Origin: Methanobacteriota archaeon
Lineage (GTDB): Archaea > Thermoplasmatota > Poseidoniia > Poseidoniales > Poseidoniaceae
Direction of reading: 5' to 3'
Assembly: GCA_002707335.2 (NCBI GenBank)
Contig: PAMN02000039.1
Coordinates: 1-12,920 of the forward strand
Length of the DNA stretch: 12,920 nt
Part shown: positions 1-6,800 of the stretch, piece after piece
Numbering within the stretch: position 1 is the stretch's first letter
How the letters are laid out: each line of letters opens with the position of its first letter
Made by a program: the position numbers and the translations under genes
The notes under the pieces: model-generated
What the model was told of the DNA's origin: nothing
What the model saw: only the letters and a program-made list of their open reading frames with translations
Databases searched by the model: none

Positions 1-114
1 CTTTTAGAATCGATTGGATTGACACCTCATGCTAGGATTTTCAATTGTAAATCCAACTCATTACACGGCAAGATGGATGCCCTAAGGGGTTATAACACCA
101 ATCAGAATGATTAG
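1..114 (+). CDS. C-terminal fragment of an unidentified protein, cut by the left edge
   Basis: Frame 1 is open from the first base to a TAG at 112-114, giving 37 visible residues that begin LLESIGLTPHARIF and end GYNTNQND. The start lies outside the window. Its stop overlaps the start of the next plus-strand gene in the arrangement ATGATTAG (107-114), a typical translational-coupling overlap, which is the main reason to believe it is real. No domain can be recognised in so short a tail. A 37-codon open frame can arise by chance in AT-rich DNA, so support is moderate. It and the following gene probably form a separate plus-strand unit. Confidence 0.45.
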   Translation, partial: LLESIGLTPHARIFNCKSNSLHGKMDALRGYNTNQND

Positions 115-1018
115 CCAGAATCCCATGGCATCAGACAATGATTGGCGCCTTCATCTGAGAACTTCAGAAAGCAAATCTCGGGGGATAGATACTGGAAAAT
201 CTGTAATGTTTTCTTCGATTGCTGGTTGGTCACAGGATTATCTGCCTAAACTACTCATTGTTTGGAATCTTGATAAGAAAAGGGCCGAGCGATTTCCAAG
301 AAAGTCGGGGTCTGGTAAAACGAAACCCAGAGATCTCTCAGCCATTATTTCTTCATATGAATTATTTCTTATTGACTCAGAAAAATACATTGTCCCCTGG
401 GAAGGAAACCCTAGCCACTCAGAATTAGTCCAAACTCAATGGTCTGATGAATGGCATAAAAAACTCAGTAATGAAGTAGATAGATTGCATAAAATCTACA
501 GCGATAGGCCGATAAAATTCCAAAAGAGCTTCAAAAATGTGGGCGGAATAATTAGGTTGCAATATGCAGTAAGTAATTACCAGAAGCTGCCAGGCTGCCC
601 TACAGATTTACAAGAGCTAATATCTGATGATTTGGACAAATTAATTGGTGCTGAGTTTAGGCTAAAAAAAGATCTTACCAGCCTTGGTGGACCAACGGGG
701 TGGCTTGATAACGATATGGCCAAATGGGAACATGAAAATTCCAAACACCCAGGGGTACTACATGTGAAACTAGGAGATAAGGATTGGATACAATACCCTG
801 ATTTCAAAAAAGGAAGAGAGGATTACTGGACCGGATATTGTATTGATTTTTTGATGGATAAATTGATTCCAATCTTCGATGATTTGGGCGGGCATCAAAT
901 CGGAGGAGATCATAGAATAGATTTTGAAAACAGCCAGAAAAAACTAACAGATTACGGCCAAATTGAGAAAAAAGAAAAAACGGTATTCTCACGAATCAAG
1001 AGTCTCCTTCGATTGTAA
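107..1018 (+). CDS. unrecognised 303-aa protein, convergent with the helicase operon
   Basis: I do not recognise this protein. It is 303 aa, probably soluble and cytoplasmic, with no signal peptide or membrane helix. It is rich in Trp, Lys and Asp and has a basic C-terminus (about residues 286-303, KKEKTVFSRIKSLLRL). The short string GSGKT near residues 68-72 lacks the preceding glycine spacing of a true P-loop, and no Walker B partner is visible. Two cysteines (164 and 245) are isolated. The start is taken at ATG 107 because it overlaps the stop of the upstream frame as ATGATTAG; ATG 125 (MASDNDW) is an alternative. No good SD precedes either start: AAGGGG at 84-89 is too far away. Its stop is one base from the stop of the oppositely oriented nuclease gene. 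It may be an extra component of the same island or an unrelated neighbour. Confidence 0.78.
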   Translation: MISQNPMASDNDWRLHLRTSESKSRGIDTGKSVMFSSIAGWSQDYLPKLLIVWNLDKKRAERFPRKSGSGKTKPRDLSAIISSYELFLIDSEKYIVPWEGNPSHSELVQTQWSDEWHKKLSNEVDRLHKIYSDRPIKFQKSFKNVGGIIRLQYAVSNYQKLPGCPTDLQELISDDLDKLIGAEFRLKKDLTSLGGPTGWLDNDMAKWEHENSKHPGVLHVKLGDKDWIQYPDFKKGREDYWTGYCIDFLMDKLIPIFDDLGGHQIGGDHRIDFENSQKKLTDYGQIEKKEKTVFSRIKSLLRL

Positions 1019-1019
1019 T

Positions 1020-2018
1020 TTATGATTGTATAATAATCGATTTAATCACGATCTCAATTTCCTTTTTCATTTCTGGAAGAGTCCTAACCGTTGCGAATCC
1101 TTCCACGTCACATAGGGCACCTTCGTCCTCTATATTTTCTACAAATACAGAATTTTCAGTTTTAGATTTGGTCAGAGTAGCTCCCCATTCTTTGTGGTTA
1201 TATACCCCCTTCGTTGCTATAGAATTCCATACATTAATTGATAGATTCTTTTCTCTAAATGCTATTCTTTTATAATTCGAAGAAATTTCAATCAGAGAAG
1301 GTAATTCAGCATCTTCACAGCGTGATTCCGTTGCAAATCTGGGGCAGTTAAGTCCACAATTTTGTAAAGACGGATTTGTTTTTTGGCCTTTCCAATTTTG
1401 AATAACTTCTTCCAAGGAATCAAGCTGTGAATCTTCAACTTTGACAATTTTTTTTTCTGATTCTTCATTCACCCCAATCAGATATTTCACACAATCTTGC
1501 TTACTCCGTTTTTGTTGGACTAATTCATCATAAAAATTCAATTGATAATCATATTCTTTCGTTCGTTTTTTTTTCAGAGTTCTTTTCCAATCAACAATTA
1601 TTCTTCTTTCCTCACCATGAGTGTTTCTTAACTCAATAATTAGGTCTACGTCACCGTTAATATTGACCGATGAAATCTTCTTATTTCTTATCTCAAATTC
1701 GGGCTTGATATATACAATTTCAAAATCAGGCTTTTTTTGATTTGATACGATTCTTACTAATCTCTTAGCAGCCCTTCCAATGCGATTTTTTTCTTCATTA
1801 CTCAACTCATTCATCCATATTTCTGGCGAGTCTATTAACTCCTTATCAATCACCCTCAACATCCAATTTTCAGCGTATTTATGCAATTTAGTGCCTTCTT
1901 TTGTGAACGCAGTCCCACCAGAACCATCTCTATGACCTCCTCGCCCGCTGCTTTTTGTTGGAAACGGTATTCTTGCAGGACAAATCGCAATTTTCCCTAA
2001 ATCCGAAGGTCCAACCAA
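1020..2018 (-). CDS. Cas4/RecB-like PD-(D/E)XK nuclease with four-cysteine cluster
   Basis: Predicted metal-dependent DNA nuclease of the PD-(D/E)XK superfamily (PDDEXK_1, Cas4/AddB-like). Visible motifs in order: the N-terminal SxL...CPxR signature (S5, L7, C13-P14, R16); a motif I-like His (H46 in KLHKYAE); GDVD (D123/D125); the catalytic VDWKR (D143, K145); and the QxxxY motif (Q159, Y163). C13 with C221, C225 and C234 is placed like the single N-terminal plus three C-terminal cysteines that bind 4Fe-4S in Cas4 and AddB, although the C-x3-C-x8-C spacing is wider than the usual C-x2-C-x5-C. About 95 further residues of unknown function follow. The only usable start is TTG at 2018, since an in-frame TGA lies just upstream at 2028-2030 and the conserved SxL motif begins at residue 5. 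It is the last gene of the operon, 9 bp after DUF1998. It carries two A9 tracts. Nuclease fold: confident; Fe-S cluster: inferred. Confidence 0.9.
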   Translation of the reverse strand: MVGPSDLGKIAICPARIPFPTKSSGRGGHRDGSGGTAFTKEGTKLHKYAENWMLRVIDKELIDSPEIWMNELSNEEKNRIGRAAKRLVRIVSNQKKPDFEIVYIKPEFEIRNKKISSVNINGDVDLIIELRNTHGEERRIIVDWKRTLKKKRTKEYDYQLNFYDELVQQKRSKQDCVKYLIGVNEESEKKIVKVEDSQLDSLEEVIQNWKGQKTNPSLQNCGLNCPRFATESRCEDAELPSLIEISSNYKRIAFREKNLSINVWNSIATKGVYNHKEWGATLTKSKTENSVFVENIEDEGALCDVEGFATVRTLPEMKKEIEIVIKSIIIQS

Positions 2019-2027
2019 AAAACCACT

Positions 2028-3827
2028 TCACAAATCAAACAATTCTTCTAATTCTTCAAGAACAGGATCTGGATTTCTAATTAGTCTGTCAAAAGCGAAT
2101 CGCTCAATATCCAATTCTTCTACCGGATTAATAAGATCTGAAACCACTTCAACAACGACTAACTCATCTAAGTCGTCAGTAATTTTAACTCGGACTAGTT
2201 TTCCATTTTCCATCTCTGGAGAAACATTCCAATCTTCTTCTTCCCTTATTCGATTGCTAAATTGGATTAGGGCGGAAGACAAATTCAACTTAGAGGGGTT
2301 TTGTAGATCATCCAATCTTCCTTGCATGTACAAAAATAGGTGGTAAGCCTTCTCTCGATGTAGCCGTCTCTCACTAGCACTATTCCTGTAGTCTAACAGA
2401 CAACCATTACATGCTTTTTCACAAGCATAACTCTCATATTTGTCAAATTTTCCATCCTCATTGGGCACTAACACTTTGCAACTTGATCCATTCAACCGAT
2501 CTTCTACTGATCTGCATACAGCAGCGCTACCCAACTCAAATCCCTGCATTTGAGGTGAGGATTGAATATACTGATCTTCGGCAAACATTCCTAAAATAAA
2601 CGGCCAAAAACTCTCTAAATTTCCAGACCCGCCATCTGACGTCTCAAAGAAGAAAATCTCTAGATTGGTTTCATCGCCTATTCGATTAAACCGAACATCG
2701 CAATCAAACTCATTTTCTTTGAGCCTATGATATTTACAAACTTCATCAATAATTACTCGCCCTAAAGTGAACCCAGCCATTTCAAATGAAGACTTAATTC
2801 GTCTAGTTTCTTTTGTTCCATCAATAAATTCAATTGGATTTTTCATCATTCCCCCGAGGGGAATAGAGATTGACAATATTGACGATTGAAAAGGCCTTCC
2901 AAGGAGAAGACTCAATGCTTCCCCTGTGCAAGAAACAGACTTATTCTTCTTCCAGTTTTCTTTCTCTTCCTCAGACTTGAGTCCAATTACAGGATAAGGT
3001 CTTTCATGATTCGAGTTTTGATTGAATGCCCCACAATCTTCACAAATCTGGAAGCCATATTCATCAATTTCAGAACCATCAACAGCCCAAGGTTCGCCTA
3101 CTATTTGTGTCAATCGTTGCAATCCATCAGTCCTTCGAACGCCAAGAAATTTATCGATTTCTATGGTCCGAATTTTTTCATAATTTGCAGAATCAGCACC
3201 ATACTGTATCGGCCAACGTACTCGGCCTGAATTACCAGATAGGTTATTTTTCCCGAATTGAGAGTCTTCTGTTTTAGGCTCCTGATTTCCATTCCTATTT
3301 CCACTTACCATTACTTTTGGACCATAACCGGGTGGCTTTATCCATCTTAATTCAAGGAATTCATTTTCACTATTACATGTAGGACATTGTCCACCTTCTA
3401 CCGCTATTTCTTTCTGCGCAGGGTCAAGCTTACTTATTGGCTGGTCATTATTATCCAGCACATGATTACAGATTCCACATAACACTAGGAATTTCTCATT
3501 TCCTGGCTGATTCATGAAATAATTAAACCGATTTAATTTATTTACATCATTAATCGTTTCATTCACATCAGACGGTACATAAGGGACTAACAAGCCATAG
3601 ATTTCGTAGATTATTTTTTCAACAACCAATCTCCTTCCAGGTAGCCATTGCCCCATGGCTGAAGATAAAGGTTGACTCATTGCATGTCGCTTCGAATTTG
3701 TAAATTTTCTAGTTCTATATTGTGATTCAAAACATACAACATCAACAGGCAAATCAAAACTTGGTAGTTTTCCACTCTCGACTAATAATTCAATCAATCC
3801 TCTGCTATCTTCGAATTCTTCAGCCAA
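2028..3827 (-). CDS. DUF1998 protein, stand-alone helicase partner (DrmB-like or detached DruE C-terminus)
   Basis: 599-aa protein of the DUF1998 family, which in other systems is either fused to the end of SF2 helicases (MrfA/YprA, DruE) or encoded beside them (DrmB of DISARM). Features: an N-terminal WLPGRRLVVEKIIYEIYGL segment (residues 61-79), resembling the Pro-Gly-x-x-Val...Tyr...Gly-Leu motif that opens the DUF1998 region of fused helicases; a zinc ribbon C117-x2-C120...C148-x2-C151; a second pair C262-x2-C265; the ETSDGGSGN loop (396-404); and the family's hallmark C469-x3-C473-x2-C476 in ACEKACNGCLLDYRNS. It probably binds DNA or supports the adjacent helicase. Translation starts at TTG 3827, one base after the helicase stop, with a near-perfect SD (GGAGGTGA, 3834-3841) six bases upstream. 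The DUF1998 call is strong; whether it is closer to DrmB or to DruE's tail is my inference in favour of DruE. Confidence 0.92.
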   Translation of the reverse strand: MAEEFEDSRGLIELLVESGKLPSFDLPVDVVCFESQYRTRKFTNSKRHAMSQPLSSAMGQWLPGRRLVVEKIIYEIYGLLVPYVPSDVNETINDVNKLNRFNYFMNQPGNEKFLVLCGICNHVLDNNDQPISKLDPAQKEIAVEGGQCPTCNSENEFLELRWIKPPGYGPKVMVSGNRNGNQEPKTEDSQFGKNNLSGNSGRVRWPIQYGADSANYEKIRTIEIDKFLGVRRTDGLQRLTQIVGEPWAVDGSEIDEYGFQICEDCGAFNQNSNHERPYPVIGLKSEEEKENWKKNKSVSCTGEALSLLLGRPFQSSILSISIPLGGMMKNPIEFIDGTKETRRIKSSFEMAGFTLGRVIIDEVCKYHRLKENEFDCDVRFNRIGDETNLEIFFFETSDGGSGNLESFWPFILGMFAEDQYIQSSPQMQGFELGSAAVCRSVEDRLNGSSCKVLVPNEDGKFDKYESYACEKACNGCLLDYRNSASERRLHREKAYHLFLYMQGRLDDLQNPSKLNLSSALIQFSNRIREEEDWNVSPEMENGKLVRVKITDDLDELVVVEVVSDLINPVEELDIERFAFDRLIRNPDPVLEELEELFDL

Positions 3828-3828
3828 A

Positions 3829-6800
3829 TCAACTCACCTCCAATGAAGATTGGATCCTTTCTAATTCTGAAACTAACTCATCTCTTGCTTCACCAATCAA
3901 TTTCTTTGCATCATCCCTTCGAGGATACACCAAGGTTAGAAGATCTTCTTCCAAGGAAACCCAGTCATTTACTAACCATTTTTTGAACTCATCAAAATTA
4001 TCTCTGCTTTGACCGAAGAATTCCTCTATTTTTCCATGACTCTCCATCAGACTAGTTGTAGGTTCCGTATCTTTTCTAATTCTAGTAATAGGGCTATATT
4101 CTCTTCTTTTTGTGAATTTACCTAAGATAGCCAATCGAATGTGTTGTTTTGTCACGTGTCGATTAAATCCATACACCTTAGGCGCTTGCTGAGGATGGTT
4201 TAGCAAGGCAGCAGGCCCATGGTAGAAGCTCTGAGAGTACTGCGAATTATCAAACCACGATAAAGCAACACAGACTTGGGAGCGCTTCCTACCAGCCCTT
4301 CCTACCCGTTGCTGATAACTTGCAGCATCTCTAGGGATTGTACGTAGAGCAACCGCTACTAGGCTTCCAATATCTATACCGACTTCCATAGTAGTGGTGC
4401 AGGAAAGAATATCAATTACTGGCTCGGGCGGCGATGTTCCAAATCTATATGGCATTACAAATGGAATATCTTGGAATAACATCTCAAATTCAATCGCTCG
4501 AGTTAGAAGTCGTTCTTCCTTAACAAGATCTCCAATCTGAGCAGTGTGTTCTTCTGCTCTCAATATTGTAATTCCCTCTGAATTTAGCTCCTCCTTACCA
4601 GGCTTTAGGGCGAAGAAAGGCTTCCTCCACGGCTCCTCTATTCTCTGTCGATGTACTGAGTTTTTATTTGGATCGTACTCTACTAGTTCTATTCGGCTTC
4701 CATCGGTCTCTCTACACCACCTGCAGACCTTTTCCTTGCTGTCTATCGGGTGTGGATGAGGCCTAGAACAAATTCTACAGCAGAAAAGAGGGTCATCTTG
4801 TTTCAAAGGATAGATTGAAATTAAATCAGGACTGATGTTATATCTCTCAGCCGTTTCTCCTATTGTAAGTGAATTATTCAACAACTTTTTTCTCTGTTCG
4901 AAAATGAAATTTGCTTGTTCAGAATTACAACCAATTTCTTTCAGCATGGATATTATCGTATCCTTACCAACACCGACGTCAAAAACACGGAAATTTCCGT
5001 CTTTGAAGGACCGGAATGTGAACCCCGCTTCTCTATCATACAAGGAAAACTTAGAGGCACCACGGCTGGCATCGACTGTAGTACCATTTCTGACCAATGC
5101 CGAAATGAATTGGTCAATAATTCCAAACAACCATTCCTTAGAATCAGACTCATCCACGATATTGAAAAATTTCTCTAATCCATCCACAAAATCGGGGGGC
5201 TCATCCTGACTCAATGCGAAATCAATATGATTTCCGATCAATGATTTGGCGTATTTATCAAGTCCAGAGTAAGCTAAGCCAATTTGATCTATTGAATTGT
5301 ATTGCTGACCTAAAATTCTAGCGATATTCCCGACAAATGATGGCGACGGCCTAATTTTTTCTGGCACTAATCTCGGACGCGCTTTAGCTTCTATATTTCT
5401 TCTAAAATTCTTAGGTTTTGTTGTGACAATGTAATTGACTATGAAACTAGCAACCTCTCCAATTTGAATAGTTGTGTACGAATCCAATCTGTGACATATT
5501 GTTTGGAATCTACGGTTTTTCTCAATTTCCTTATCCCAATCACTGGTCAACTCATTTACTCCTTTCAGATAACTAAAGAACAGACGCGTGATATCATTAT
5601 CAGATCCTCCAGTTTTGTTGAAATCAACTTTAGACTTGATTTCTGTAATCAATGGGTCGGGATCTTTATCTTCAGTTACATGTAATCTCAAGACTCTCCA
5701 ATATAATTCAGTAAGAGAAAGCGGGCTGTCTTTTCCATCTGTAATTTTCTTTATTTGCTTCTTTATATGCTTCTCAATTTCTCTCTTTTCGAAAACGTAA
5801 ATATTAGTTAATGCAGGCTGCTTTGACCTTTTCTTTAGGTAGTCTCTCTTCTGTTTGTTCGTCTTTTCCCTGGAATATTCATCAATGTTTTTTACCTTTT
5901 TAGATTCCACAACATCTTTGAAAATTCTATCAAGAAGAAACCTTTCAAAATCAGGAGAAGGCATTACTGTCTGTGAAACAATCGGAGAGGAATTTTCTAC
6001 GGCTGCAGGATCGATTTCCGCGATCTCAGATAAGTAAGCAGAGATTACTTTGGATCGATGAACGGAAAAACTGTGAAGCCCACCAGAATCGAATCCTTGA
6101 GTAGGTTTATGTTCGAGTGGTTCTTTCTCAAGAGCCGCAGAGTGAAGTACAAAATAGGGATATAACTTTGAAATTGCCTTGGACGAATTCGGCAGTTTCT
6201 GATACCACGGATGGTGAAGTAAATGAAGTAGTAAATGTCTAAATTCGTCTATATTGGAGAGTCTTTGTTGTTCAATGGCAAGTTTCGCTGCTCGCTGCCT
6301 ACTGTCTGAGAAAGAAAGAACCTTCCTTCCTCTATTTGGAGTCAAACTATCCTCAGACGGTGCTTGAATCTCGAATAATTTTTTAGTTAAGGTCGCGAAA
6401 TATGAATCTCCTCTAGATTCAAAATCTATAATTTGATCCATCCTCATACTCCGAGAATAGGTTCTTTCACACCTTACACACTGGCTATCAAAATTGAAAG
6501 TAAACATCGCACCTTCTGCCATTTCCTCATCATCATCAGAACTTTCTCTATTTAGATCAACTAATTCATTTGCAGAGTTAGATTTGATTGGAAACAAAAC
6601 GGGGATCCAATCATCGATTTTTTTCCTCACTCTCCAATCAGGAAATAGCCGCCCATCAAACCGATTCAACCAACCGTGCGGTTTTGAAACTCTCCTATCC
6701 ATAGAGTGATCATCGGCGGCGCCAATTATGAACAGATCATCACCGATTTTTTCCAGCGGATACAGATCTAATCCAACCGAATTATCTATTGAATCGTTGG

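Noticed and set aside
107..1018. P-loop (GSGKT) in the 303-aa protein.
   Set aside because: The residue needed as the first glycine of GxxxxGK[ST] is Arg 65, and there is no hydrophobic strand before it and no Walker B.
2016..2030. TGA read as Trp (recoded genetic code) joining DUF1998 and nuclease.
   Set aside because: Other genes end normally in TAA, TAG or TGA, the helicase also ends in TGA directly before a new SD-led gene, and no gene has an internal in-frame TGA.
2411..6709. Numerous plus-strand open frames of 60-124 codons across the helicase and DUF1998 genes.
   Set aside because: They lie antisense to strongly supported coding sequence, are rich in Ser/Phe/Leu as antisense frames are, and lack SD sites or recognisable domains.
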